Shown one piece after another: positions 1-6,019 of a stretch of DNA of 6,278 nt. The stretch is from CAZOVB01 sp964583095. Its GTDB lineage: Bacteria > Planctomycetota > Phycisphaerae > SM23-33. A model generated the notes under the pieces. It was not told where the DNA came from and did no database searches. It saw nothing but the letters and a program-made list of their open reading frames with translations. The DNA is taken from contig CAZOVB010000123.1 in NCBI GenBank assembly GCA_964583095.1, positions 1-6,278 of the forward strand, in the 5' to 3' direction. The translations under genes were made by a program, and so were the position numbers. Positions within the stretch are counted from its first letter, which is position 1. Every line of letters begins with the position of its first letter.

Positions 1-86
1 CGCGAATGGTTAAAAGCGGACGGACCGGCGGCTGTCGTTCGGGAGAGGATTGGGAGCTGGGTGAAGCGGCCTTGAGGTTGTGGGGG
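1..86. other. gene-free window edge
   Basis: This is the sequence downstream of the stop codon of the minus-strand gene that ends at 87. I see no convincing start codon with a ribosome binding site, no RNA gene and no hairpin followed by a T-run on the minus strand. An open frame runs in from 6 on the plus strand, but it continues through the antisense of the 87-1085 gene and has the composition of a shadow frame. Confidence 0.5.
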
Positions 87-1085
87 CTACTGGGATGCGG
101 CGCGGTTTCGGAGGGTATCGATTTTCTCGCGGACCTCGTGGGCCATGCGGGAGTTGGGGAAGTCCCGCATGATCTGCTGGCCGGTGTCGACGGCCTCTGC
201 CCATCGCTGGTCGGTGACACAGATGGCGAACTGGACGCCGAGGTTGTGCAGTTTGGCCCGGAAGACACCGCGGGCGCTGTCTCTCAAGGCGGCGGCTTCT
301 TGTGGTGTGAGGTAGGAGTCGAGCTTTTTGAGGAGTTTGATTCCCTCGTCGACATCGTTTTTGCGGACGGCTTCGCCGTAGAGTTGGAGCAGTTCCCGCT
401 TTCTCTGGTTGCGTGCGGCTTCGATTTTCCTGGGCAGTTGCTTGACCTTGTCGCTTTCCGGGAAGGCGTCGGCGAGTCGTGAGGTCTCCCGCTGTGCCCT
501 TGCCCAGTCGTACCGGGCGAGGATTTCGTCGACTCGCTGGAGTGCATCGTCGATTTTCTCTTCGCGGGTGCTGTTTCGTGCGTTGTCGATTTCCTCTCTG
601 AGTCTGGCGGCCTGGTCTACGTAGCCGCTGGCTTCGATGGAGTCGATCAGGGCTTGAGCGGAGCGGAAGTCCTGCTTCATCAGGTCCGAATGGAGGGCTT
701 CTCGGAAGGCGTCGAGTTCTCGATCGCGGTAGAGCAGACCCTTTGCGCGGTCGGAGAGGCTGGACAGGTCGATGAGGCTTCGGGCATTTTCGTTGAGGCT
801 TTCCAGGACGGATTCTACGCGATCGACGCGGGCCAGGAGGGATTGCTGGTCTGTGACCGCCTTTGTCATCAGGGCCACCACACCGTAGCTGACGACGCAC
901 CAGAGGCCCCAGGCAACGGCGAAGAGGCATACCAGGACGAGGTCTTCGGTGGAGACCGGGGAGTTTGTGGTTACCGCCAGGATGACCGCGACGATCACCA
1001 GGGCGCCGAGCAGAACCAGGGAGGCGAACATGGCCACCAGGGCCACCTTGCTCACCCACTGATGTTTTTCCAGACCGTCAGGCAT
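87..1085 (-). CDS. membrane-anchored helical-repeat (TPR-like) protein, 332 aa
   Basis: The function is unknown. The protein begins with a short polar stretch (MPDGLEKHQW) and then has two hydrophobic segments at about residues 13-39 and 48-74. With no cleavable signal peptide, this predicts a hairpin anchor with both ends in the cytosol. Residues 78-130 are heptad-rich and probably coiled coil. The rest, about 130-332, is all-helical and charged and can be read as four degenerate TPR-like units, at about 135-170, 180-225, 232-275 and 282-328. Two of them share a tryptophan-containing first helix (RYDWARA, DQRWAEAV) and a proline-containing turn (DAFPESDKV, RDFPNSRMA). AAGGAG at 1093-1098 lies 7 nt before the ATG and fixes the start; the stop is TAG. 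The gene is divergent from the HTH-EIIA operon. The N-terminal pattern looks familiar from planctomycete hypothetical proteins, but I cannot name a family. A scaffold or protein-interaction role is inference only. Confidence 0.85.
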   Translation of the reverse strand: MPDGLEKHQWVSKVALVAMFASLVLLGALVIVAVILAVTTNSPVSTEDLVLVCLFAVAWGLWCVVSYGVVALMTKAVTDQQSLLARVDRVESVLESLNENARSLIDLSSLSDRAKGLLYRDRELDAFREALHSDLMKQDFRSAQALIDSIEASGYVDQAARLREEIDNARNSTREEKIDDALQRVDEILARYDWARAQRETSRLADAFPESDKVKQLPRKIEAARNQRKRELLQLYGEAVRKNDVDEGIKLLKKLDSYLTPQEAAALRDSARGVFRAKLHNLGVQFAICVTDQRWAEAVDTGQQIMRDFPNSRMAHEVREKIDTLRNRAASQ

Positions 1086-1155
1086 CTGCCAACTCCTTAC
1101 CGCATTGCTGTTTGAACCCGTTTACGATGTGCTATTTCATGGTAGTCGCATTGGT

Positions 1156-1167
1156 TGGCACGTGCCA
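1156..1167. repeat. 12-bp perfect palindrome (possible operator)
   Basis: TGGCACGTGCCA reads the same on both strands. It lies in the divergent intergenic region, about 20 bp upstream of the proposed -35 of the HTH-EIIA operon and 71 bp upstream of the start codon of the minus-strand gene. The position would suit a regulator acting on either gene. There is no loop, so it is unlikely to be an RNA hairpin. No known operator is recognised. Confidence 0.35.
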
Positions 1168-1187
1168 CGGAAAAAAGAGGGCCGGTC

Positions 1188-1216
1188 TTGTCGCCGCCCA
1201 GGCGGGTCGGTACGAT
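1188..1216 (+). promoter_or_regulatory. candidate sigma70-type promoter of the HTH-EIIA operon
   Basis: TTGTCG at 1188-1193 and TACGAT at 1211-1216 are separated by exactly 17 bp, and each matches the housekeeping consensus at four of six positions. Transcription would begin near 1223, giving a leader of about 27 nt before the ATG at 1250. The spacer contains the inverted repeat CCGCC-CA-GGCGG (1194-1205), which could be an operator that blocks polymerase when bound. The placement also argues against translation starting at the upstream in-frame ATG at 1112. Confidence 0.45.
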
Positions 1217-1238
1217 TGGGGCTGGAAATTCGCATTCT

Positions 1239-1242
1239 GGAG
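1239..1242 (+). promoter_or_regulatory. ribosome binding site that decides the HTH-EIIA start
   Basis: GGAG lies 7 nt before the ATG at 1250, a normal spacing. The in-frame GTG at 1244 is too close to use it. The ATG at 1265 has only a weak GCGAG upstream and remains a second choice. The ATG at 1112 is upstream of the proposed promoter, and the 46 residues it would add do not resemble part of either domain. Confidence 0.6.
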
Positions 1243-1249
1243 TGTGCCG

Positions 1250-1960
1250 ATGCCCCGCGAGCAGATGAGCGAGAAGCAGGTTGCGGCCTACCTGAACATG
1301 GATCTTCGGGAGGTTCAGAAGCTTTCCGCGCGAGGCCAGATTCCCTGCCGGAAGATCGGTGGCCGGTTTGTCTACACGAAGCTAGAGGTGGACCACTGGG
1401 CTTTTTCCCGTTTGGGGCAGATGGATCGCAAGGAGCTGGCGGGGATCGAGAAAGGCGTCAGCCTTCATCACGGGTACGACCCGCACGAGCTGAGCGTGGA
1501 GTCGCTGATTCCCGATGGGGGCATTGCCGTTCCGCTGGACGCCCGCACGGGCGGGGCAGTGCTTCGCAAGCTGGTGGACCTGGGGGAGCGTCTGGGCGTG
1601 ATCTACGTCCCGGAAGAGTTGCACGAGGAGATTCGCAAGCGCGAAGAGCTCTGCTCGACGGCGATGGTGCCCGGGGTTGCCCTGCCGCATCCGCGTCACC
1701 CCCTGCCCTACGATATCGCCGACAGTTTCGTTCTGGTGGGCCGGACCTTCAAGGGCGTACCCTACGGTGCAGAAGACGGCACGCTGACGCAGTTGTTCTT
1801 CATGATCTGCTGCAAGGATGAGCGGACGCATCTACATGTGCTGGCCCGGCTGGCGCGGATCTTGACCGAGTCGAGGCAGGTCGAATCGCTGCTGGGGGCA
1901 GAAGATGCCGACGCGTTACGGGAGGCCCTGGCCCAGGCCGAGCGGCATATCGTTCACTGA
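1250..1960 (+). CDS. HTH-PTS EIIA (PtsN-like) fusion protein, 236 aa
   Basis: This is a two-domain regulator. Residues about 5-55 form an excisionase/MerR-like DNA-binding domain: SEKQVAAYLNMDLREVQKL is the helix-turn-helix, followed by the wing signature CRKIGGRFVYTKLEVDHW. Residues about 80-232 form a PTS EIIA type 2 (fructose/nitrogen) domain. The phosphorylatable histidine is His147 in GVALPHPR, and the conserved later segment is QLFFMICCKDERTHLHVLARL. In this family EIIA accepts a phosphate from HPr and acts as a transporter component or as a regulator. With no EIIB or EIIC here, a regulatory role is the better inference. Chlamydiae carry a PtsN paralogue with a similar N-terminal HTH. 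No EI or HPr gene lies in the window. The stop is 7 nt before the DUF58 start, so the two are probably translationally coupled. Which DNA it binds is unknown; the palindromes upstream are candidates. Confidence 0.88.
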   Translation: MPREQMSEKQVAAYLNMDLREVQKLSARGQIPCRKIGGRFVYTKLEVDHWAFSRLGQMDRKELAGIEKGVSLHHGYDPHELSVESLIPDGGIAVPLDARTGGAVLRKLVDLGERLGVIYVPEELHEEIRKREELCSTAMVPGVALPHPRHPLPYDIADSFVLVGRTFKGVPYGAEDGTLTQLFFMICCKDERTHLHVLARLARILTESRQVESLLGAEDADALREALAQAERHIVH

Positions 1961-1967
1961 GGCACCT

Positions 1968-2870
1968 ATGGCGGACTGGCGCGAGCTTTTCGATGAATCG
2001 TTTCTCAAGCGGCTGGAGCAGTTGCACCTGCTGGTCCGTCGCTGGTCGGGGAAGCAGTCTCCCGGGCAGATTCGCAGCCGGCACCTGGGCGATGGTTTGG
2101 AGTTCGCAGACCATCGCCACTATGTCTCCGGAGACGATACGCGTTTTGTGGACTGGCCCTACTATGCCCGGATGGAGCGTCTGCTGCTTCGGTTGTTTCA
2201 TCAGCACAGTGAAGCGGAAGTCGTGGTGCTGCTGGATGTTTCGGCCTCGATGGCCGGTGGGACGGGTGCCGATCGGTTTGTCTGGGCGTTGCAGGCGTCG
2301 GCTGCCCTTGCCTATGCCGCCCAGGCCAATAGCGGGCGGGTGACCCTTGCGCCTTTTGCCGAGCAACTGCTCCCGCCTCGGCGTTGCGGGGCGGATCGGG
2401 CCGGCCTGGTCGGGCTGCTGTGCCGGCTGGCGGAGCTTTCGCCCGGCGGCGCGACGCACCTGGAGCATTGCTGCAAGTCGCTGGCAGCGGCCGGTGGGCG
2501 AGGTCGAACCGTGCTGCTTCTGAGCGACCTGCTCCAGAGCCCGGACGAGCTCGAGCCGGCACTGGGGCATTTGGTGCGGGCGGGCTGCGACATTGCCGTG
2601 TTGCACGTTCAGTCTCCGGTCGGGCCTGGACTTCCGGCCTGGGGGGAGGTGGTGCTTCGCGACTCTGAGAGCGGGGAGAGGCTGGCGGTTTCGCTTGGCG
2701 AGGAAATCGTTGAAGCCTACCGGGAGCGATTCGAGGCTTTCTGTGGTCGCTGCCGACGGCTTTGCCTGGCGCGTGGGGCAAGCTACGTGCCTGCCCGGAC
2801 GGATCGAGGCGCGGATGAACTGGTTCTTCTGGCCCTTCGCCGGTCGGGAGTGTTTCTGGCCCGGGGATGA
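1968..2870 (+). CDS. DUF58 domain protein with a vWA-like fold, 300 aa
   Basis: The DUF58 signature is clear at residues 49-72: HRHYVSGDDTRFVDWPYYAR matches the family pattern of a tyrosine, GDD and DW followed by AR. A vWA-type metal site follows: DVSAS (Asp90, Ser92, Ser94), with plausible partners Thr163 and Asp187 (LLLSDLL), so the MIDAS appears intact. There is no signal peptide or membrane segment, so the protein is probably cytosolic or peripheral. DUF58 proteins commonly sit beside MoxR AAA+ ATPases and BatA-like vWA proteins and are thought to work with them; no MoxR gene is present here. GAGG at 1959-1962 overlaps the upstream stop and sits 5 nt before the ATG at 1968. An in-frame ATG at 1905 lies inside the EIIA gene and was rejected. 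The exact role is unknown. Confidence 0.88.
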   Translation: MADWRELFDESFLKRLEQLHLLVRRWSGKQSPGQIRSRHLGDGLEFADHRHYVSGDDTRFVDWPYYARMERLLLRLFHQHSEAEVVVLLDVSASMAGGTGADRFVWALQASAALAYAAQANSGRVTLAPFAEQLLPPRRCGADRAGLVGLLCRLAELSPGGATHLEHCCKSLAAAGGRGRTVLLLSDLLQSPDELEPALGHLVRAGCDIAVLHVQSPVGPGLPAWGEVVLRDSESGERLAVSLGEEIVEAYRERFEAFCGRCRRLCLARGASYVPARTDRGADELVLLALRRSGVFLARG

Positions 2871-2876
2871 GTGCAG

Positions 2877-2882
2877 TACAAT
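2877..2882 (+). promoter_or_regulatory. possible -10 element for the HtrA gene
   Basis: TACAAT matches the -10 consensus at five of six positions and begins 7 nt after the DUF58 stop, in the 76-nt gap before the protease gene. Only a poor -35 match (TTTCTG, 2853-2858) is present. The gene may therefore have its own stress-responsive start or simply be read from the upstream operon promoter. No terminator-like hairpin was seen in the gap. Confidence 0.25.
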
Positions 2883-2946
2883 AAGAAGGCTTCGCGGGGT
2901 CAGGCGGAGTGCTTGGTCGGATCGACAGATGTGAAGGGATTTTCAG

Positions 2947-4350
2947 ATGCGTGAACTCAAAGGGCTGGTACCTGCCTTGGTGGTCCTGGTCATCATCGGG
3001 GTGACGGCTGCCCTGGCGCCGCTGGTGGCGCGGGAGGTTTCCTACGCGATCGACAAAGGCCAGTGGGATGCCGCCCGCGACGCCCTTGTGGAGTTGAACG
3101 ATGAGAATCCGACGCTTGGTCACGGCCTGCGTCTGGCGGCCCGGACGGCGAGGCCGGCGGTGGTGGAAATTCGAATTCGCGGCAAGGGCCAGGATCGGAG
3201 CACGACGGGACTTGGCAGCGGCGTGATTGTCGATGCCGACCGGGGCTTGGCGGTGACGAACTACCACGTGGTGGAACTGGCCCTGGAAGAACAGACGCGC
3301 AGCGACCACCAGGTGGAGGTGTTTCTGCACGACGGCAGGAAGTTCCTTGCCCAGTGGGCCCGCGGGGATAAGCATACCGACATGGCCGTGGTGAAGATCA
3401 AGCCGACCCGGCTTTTCTCCATCGGCTGGGGCGACAGCGACCAGGTGGAGGTGGCCGACCAGGTTCTGGCCATCGGGGCCCCGGACGGGCTGGCCCAGTC
3501 GGTGACGTTCGGGATCATCTCGGCCAAGCAGCGGACCGGCGTGGGCGACACGGCCAGCTACCGGGATTTCCTCCAGACCGACGCTGCGATCAACAAGGGC
3601 AATTCCGGCGGGCCGTTGATCAACCTCCGCGGCGAGGTCATCGGGATCAACACGGCCATTCACTCCCGTAGCGGGGGCAATGAGGGGATCGGCTTTGCGA
3701 TTCCATCCAACATGGCCCGGCAGATCTACAGGCAGTTGGTGGAAGAAGGCAGAGTGGCCCACGGCTTTGTCGGCGTGATCATGCGAGAGATCGACGAAAT
3801 CCAGGCCAACCGATTCCGGTTGCCGCACAACCGTGGCGTTCAGATCACCAAGCTTGTCGAAGGCGGACCGGCCGACCAGGCCGGCCTGGAGGAGGATGAC
3901 TTTCTGGTATCGATTAACGGCCGGGAGGTGCGCAAGAGTTCCGACGTTGTTTCCGTCATCGCCCAACTGCCCCCCGGGCGCGAGGCCGACCTGGTTTTCT
4001 ACCGCGAAGGCCGCAAGCAAAGGACTGTAGTGACGGTCGGTCAGCGACCGCAGGATATCATCAGTGCGTTCTCGGGGCTGATCACCGAGAGCCTCACACC
4101 CGCTTTGATTCGCAGGTGGAACCATCCCCCCGACAGCCGGGGGGCCCTGGTCACGAGAGTTATCGAGGACTCTCCGGCCGACCATGCCGGGTTGCAAAGG
4201 GGCATGGTTGTCACGCACGCCAACGGCCGACAGATCGACAGCGCCGCTGAGCTTCGCGCCTTCATGGCCAGCCCCCTTGCTCGCAGCGGTCTTCGCCTCC
4301 GGGTGAGAACCCCACGAGGAGTCGTGATAATGGTCACCCTTGATTACTGA
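2947..4350 (+). CDS. htrA: HtrA/Deg-family serine protease, membrane-anchored, two PDZ domains, 467 aa
   Basis: This is an envelope quality-control protease of the trypsin-like S1C family. Residues 6-28 form one hydrophobic segment followed by PLVARE; no good signal-peptidase site is visible, so it is probably an N-terminal anchor with the protease outside the cytoplasmic membrane. Residues 37-65 look like a short helical pair (KGQWDAARDALVEL). The protease domain spans about 68-262 with a complete triad: His107 in TNYHVV, Asp145 in HTDMAVVKI and Ser220 in NKGNSGGPL. PDZ1 spans about 268-365 and opens with the peptide-binding loop GFVGV. PDZ2 spans about 372-463 and is more divergent. The length is normal for a two-PDZ member. 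AAGGGA at 2934-2939 sits 7 nt before the ATG. It lies 76 nt after the DUF58 gene on the same strand and converges with the redox gene. Whether it corresponds to DegP, DegQ or DegS cannot be settled by name. Confidence 0.95.
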   Translation: MRELKGLVPALVVLVIIGVTAALAPLVAREVSYAIDKGQWDAARDALVELNDENPTLGHGLRLAARTARPAVVEIRIRGKGQDRSTTGLGSGVIVDADRGLAVTNYHVVELALEEQTRSDHQVEVFLHDGRKFLAQWARGDKHTDMAVVKIKPTRLFSIGWGDSDQVEVADQVLAIGAPDGLAQSVTFGIISAKQRTGVGDTASYRDFLQTDAAINKGNSGGPLINLRGEVIGINTAIHSRSGGNEGIGFAIPSNMARQIYRQLVEEGRVAHGFVGVIMREIDEIQANRFRLPHNRGVQITKLVEGGPADQAGLEEDDFLVSINGREVRKSSDVVSVIAQLPPGREADLVFYREGRKQRTVVTVGQRPQDIISAFSGLITESLTPALIRRWNHPPDSRGALVTRVIEDSPADHAGLQRGMVVTHANGRQIDSAAELRAFMASPLARSGLRLRVRTPRGVVIMVTLDY

Positions 4351-4355
4351 TCGCC

Positions 4356-4417
4356 GCGCCGGCAGCGCCGCCCCGGGATTCGATTTTGAATCGCGAGCCG
4401 GCGCTGCTCAACGCAGC
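4356..4417. terminator. GC-rich inverted-repeat cluster between convergent genes, probable bidirectional terminator
   Basis: The 89-nt gap between the two converging stop codons is packed with complementary arms. GCAGCGCCG (4362-4370) pairs perfectly with CGGCGCTGC (4399-4407). GCGCCGGC (4356-4363) pairs perfectly with GCCGGCGC (4397-4404). An inner hairpin GATTC/GAATC (4377-4381 and 4388-4392) sits inside them, and GCTGC/GCAGC (4403-4407 and 4413-4417) offers an alternative fold. No T-run follows on either strand, so this is not a classical intrinsic terminator. The position makes termination the likeliest role, but Rho or mRNA 3'-end protection are alternatives. Confidence 0.4.
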
Positions 4418-4439
4418 GGCTCAGAAGCCCCACCGACGG

Positions 4440-5483
4440 CTACTGGGCGTACTTGACGCTGCAGCCGTAGGGCTTCTGGTTCTCGATCTTCACGGGGCGG
4501 TTCTCCGTGACGTCTTCGAGGACCTGGTCGACGTAGTTGACGACCTGGCTCTGCGGGCGTTTGCCCCGCGGGTCGTTATCAATCGCGCCGGCATAGACGA
4601 CCTGTCCGGCCTGGTCGATCACGTACATGTGCGGGGTGGTCTTGGCCTCGTAGAGGTGCCCCACTGTCCCGGGATGATCATCCAGCACCGGGTACGGCAG
4701 GTTGTAGTGAGAGATCTTGTCGGCATTGACCTCAGCCGTGTGGTACTTGGTCGAGTTGATCCCAAGCCAGACGACGTCCTTGGGGGCGTACTTTGCGGCC
4801 AGGTTTGCCATGGTGGCGGCCTTCTTGTGACGCACCACAAAGGGGCAATCCCAGTTGATCCACTCGAGAACGACGACCTTGCCGCCGAAGTCCGACAGGG
4901 AAACGTCGTTACCCCTGGAGTCCTTCAAAGTAAAGGCTGCAGCGGCCGGGGGGGTCTTCTTGCCCCACTGGGAGAAGACCGCTTTGTTGTCGGGCCTGGC
5001 CTTGCCCACGGGTAGTTCCAGGGATGTCTTTGCATCGCCGGGGATGCACTTGGCTTTGCAGGCGAGCCAGCTGACCCTGGCTGATATTTCGAGCTTCTCG
5101 GCCTCGACTTTCTTGGGCGGATGGATTCGAACAGTCAGCAGGGCCTCCTTCTTGTAGCCATACGTGGTGATATCGCCGGACTCTTCGAACGTTTCCGGGC
5201 TGGGCCAGAGCATTCCTTCGGACTTGAAGCCCTTGGGCAGGTTCAGTTCCACATGGGTGGCCATGCCGGCATCTCCCGGGTTGCGCCAGTAGACATGCCA
5301 GCCCTTGGGAATCTGCAGGTGCACGCCCAGAGTAAAGGGTTTTCCGGGCTCGATGGCAGCGGTGTCGGCCAGGAGGCGTGCGTGTATATCAGGTTGTTCT
5401 TTCTCGCCGGCCAGTGCAGGCAGGCAGAGGAGCAGTGCAAGAGCTACAGCCAGGATGGCGCGGTGTCGACGGAGTTGAGTCAT
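4440..5483 (-). CDS. exported DsbD-alpha-like/PRX_like1 redoxin fusion protein, 347 aa
   Basis: This is a predicted extracytoplasmic thiol-redox protein. Residues 1-25 form a signal peptide (arginines, a hydrophobic core, then PALA before GEKEQ). Residues about 30-160 resemble the DsbD N-terminal domain (DsbC-like, PF11412 type): GWHVYWRNPGDAGMAT and the cysteine pair Cys142/Cys146 in WLACKAKCIPG, the thiols that carry electrons in that family. Residues about 180-330 form a thioredoxin-fold redoxin with NWDCPFVVRHK (Cys213) in the active-site position. CPFV replaces the usual CxxC, so only one of those cysteines remains. The C-terminal PYGCSVKY (Cys341) matches the GC-[IV]-K ending of PRX_like1 proteins and may be the resolving thiol. 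The eight-helix membrane core of full DsbD is missing. GGAGAG at 5490-5495 fixes the ATG at 5483, and upstream in-frame ATGs lack a signal peptide. Exchange of electrons between the two domains is inference. Confidence 0.9.
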   Translation of the reverse strand: MTQLRRHRAILAVALALLLCLPALAGEKEQPDIHARLLADTAAIEPGKPFTLGVHLQIPKGWHVYWRNPGDAGMATHVELNLPKGFKSEGMLWPSPETFEESGDITTYGYKKEALLTVRIHPPKKVEAEKLEISARVSWLACKAKCIPGDAKTSLELPVGKARPDNKAVFSQWGKKTPPAAAAFTLKDSRGNDVSLSDFGGKVVVLEWINWDCPFVVRHKKAATMANLAAKYAPKDVVWLGINSTKYHTAEVNADKISHYNLPYPVLDDHPGTVGHLYEAKTTPHMYVIDQAGQVVYAGAIDNDPRGKRPQSQVVNYVDQVLEDVTENRPVKIENQKPYGCSVKYAQ

Positions 5484-5489
5484 GGTAGT

Positions 5490-5495
5490 CTCTCC
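5490..5495 (-). promoter_or_regulatory. ribosome binding site that decides the redox-gene start
   Basis: GGAGAG on the minus strand lies 6 nt before the ATG at 5483. The frame stays open for another 76 codons up to 5711, but that extension would run into the rRNA promoter and would bury the clear signal peptide in the interior of the protein. Confidence 0.6.
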
Positions 5496-5649
5496 AGTGC
5501 CGGCAGGATTGCTGGGTTTGTCTCTGCTCCCAGGTGGGAGGTAGTGGATGCGATTCGGGCGGAGATCGCCGGCCGGCCCCCCGCCTGGGTCATCCGGACC
5601 ATTGTAGGCATGGAAAAGGCGGCAGGCGGAGGGCGCTGCCTGTGTTGGG

Positions 5650-5677
5650 GTGATAACCGCGAAAGATCTTTGTTCAA
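5650..5677 (-). promoter_or_regulatory. candidate promoter of the redox gene with palindrome in spacer
   Basis: Read on the minus strand, TTGAAC (5672-5677) and TATCAC (5650-5655) are 16 bp apart, each matching consensus at four of six positions. The start would be near 5643, with a leader of about 160 nt. The spacer contains AAAGATCTTT (5662-5671), a perfect 10-bp palindrome that could bind a repressor. The -35 is only 27 bp from the -35 of the rRNA promoter that fires in the opposite direction. Confidence 0.35.
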
Positions 5678-5704
5678 AAACGCTGAAATCCGCCCCGGGG
5701 GTTC

Positions 5705-5733
5705 TTGACACGACCGTCGGGGTTTTCTACACT
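5705..5733 (+). promoter_or_regulatory. rRNA operon promoter P1 (sigma70 type)
   Basis: A perfect -35 TTGACA (5705-5710), a 17-bp spacer and a -10 TACACT (5728-5733, four of six) make this the strongest promoter in the window. Transcription should begin near 5740 and run through the long leader into 16S rRNA. The -40 to -60 region is G/C-rich, so there is no obvious AT-rich UP element. Confidence 0.75.
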
Positions 5734-5816
5734 GCAAGATGCGCTAAGTGGGCAGCGGTCGGGTTCCCCGGCCAAGCCGCCGCGAGGCGTTGAGAAGGCC
5801 CGGATAAAAAAAAGTG

Positions 5817-5838
5817 AAGTTCTTGAAAAATAGAACTT
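5817..5838 (+). promoter_or_regulatory. stem-loop with boxA-like antitermination sequence
   Basis: AAGTTCT (5817-5823) and AGAACTT (5832-5838) pair perfectly around an 8-nt A-rich loop. The stretch GTTCTTGAAAAAT resembles rRNA boxA elements (TGTTCTTTGAAAA type), which load Nus factors for antitermination. It starts about 77 nt after the expected transcription start. The likeness is partial, so it may be only a hairpin. Confidence 0.35.
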
Positions 5839-5864
5839 GCAACGTTGGGCTGGATCAGTAGAAT
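5837..5864 (+). promoter_or_regulatory. possible second rRNA promoter P2
   Basis: TTGCAA (5837-5842, four of six) and TAGAAT (5859-5864, five of six) are 16 bp apart. A start near 5871 would give a tandem P1-P2 arrangement, common in rRNA operons. It overlaps the 3' arm of the preceding hairpin, so either reading may be right. Confidence 0.35.
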
Positions 5865-5969
5865 GCCAAGTCTTCGATGTTGGAAGCGAGACGGCGATGA
5901 GGCCGGAATCGCGGGTCGAAGAAGCCGATTTTTTGACAAGTGAACAGTGAGCCGTCACGAGGGTGTGGC

Positions 5970-6010
5970 TTGTCTTAACCGAGTGTCACGACTTGGTTTG
6001 GATGAGACAA
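5970..6010 (+). other. leader stem-loop A
   Basis: The inner stem AACCGAGT (5977-5984) pairs with ACTTGGTT (5991-5998) with one G-U pair and a GTCACG loop. The outer stem TTGTCT (5970-5975) pairs with AGACAA (6005-6010) across a small internal loop. It is one of the longest helices in the leader. Confidence 0.45.
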
Positions 6011-6019
6011 AAGATCCCA

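Larger units (their letters stand above)
5484..5704. other. intergenic region with redox-gene leader, no gene
   Basis: No gene is seen here. On the minus strand it would be the 5' leader of the redox gene. It holds a short hairpin, CTCCC-AGGT-GGGAG (5527-5540), and a 10-bp GC palindrome, GCCGGCCGGC (5568-5577). A lone minus-strand TACAAT (plus-strand ATTGTA, 5601-5606) could serve as an alternative -10 but has no matching -35. Open frames crossing it on either strand lack ribosome binding sites. Confidence 0.5.

Noticed and set aside
10..1059. A 349-codon open frame on the minus strand
   Set aside because: It overlaps the 332-aa membrane protein in another frame, is dominated by Arg/Pro/Gly, and has no good ribosome binding site, while the chosen frame has AAGGAG and two clean membrane segments.
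1156..1172. Sigma54 promoter suggested by TTGGCACG
   Set aside because: The -24-like half is good, but the required GC of a TTGCA-type -12 element at the right spacing is absent; the motif is explained by the palindrome.
1112..1249. N-terminal extension of the HTH-EIIA protein from an upstream ATG
   Set aside because: The added 46 residues match neither domain, the promoter candidate lies inside them, and GGAG at 1239-1242 points to the ATG at 1250.
2005..4218. A 737-codon open frame on the minus strand
   Set aside because: It lies antisense to the DUF58 and HtrA genes, crosses their boundary, is rich in Arg/Pro/His/Gly typical of shadow frames in GC-rich DNA, and contains no recognisable domain. 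The opposite strand has clear catalytic motifs.
5484..5711. Extended start for the redox protein at 5711
   Set aside because: It would place a clear signal peptide 76 residues inside the protein and begin translation inside the rRNA promoter; a proper ribosome binding site exists for the ATG at 5483.
5933..5938. A perfect TTGACA as a third rRNA promoter
   Set aside because: No -10-like hexamer lies 16-18 bp downstream (the positions read TCACGA, CACGAG, ACGAGG).
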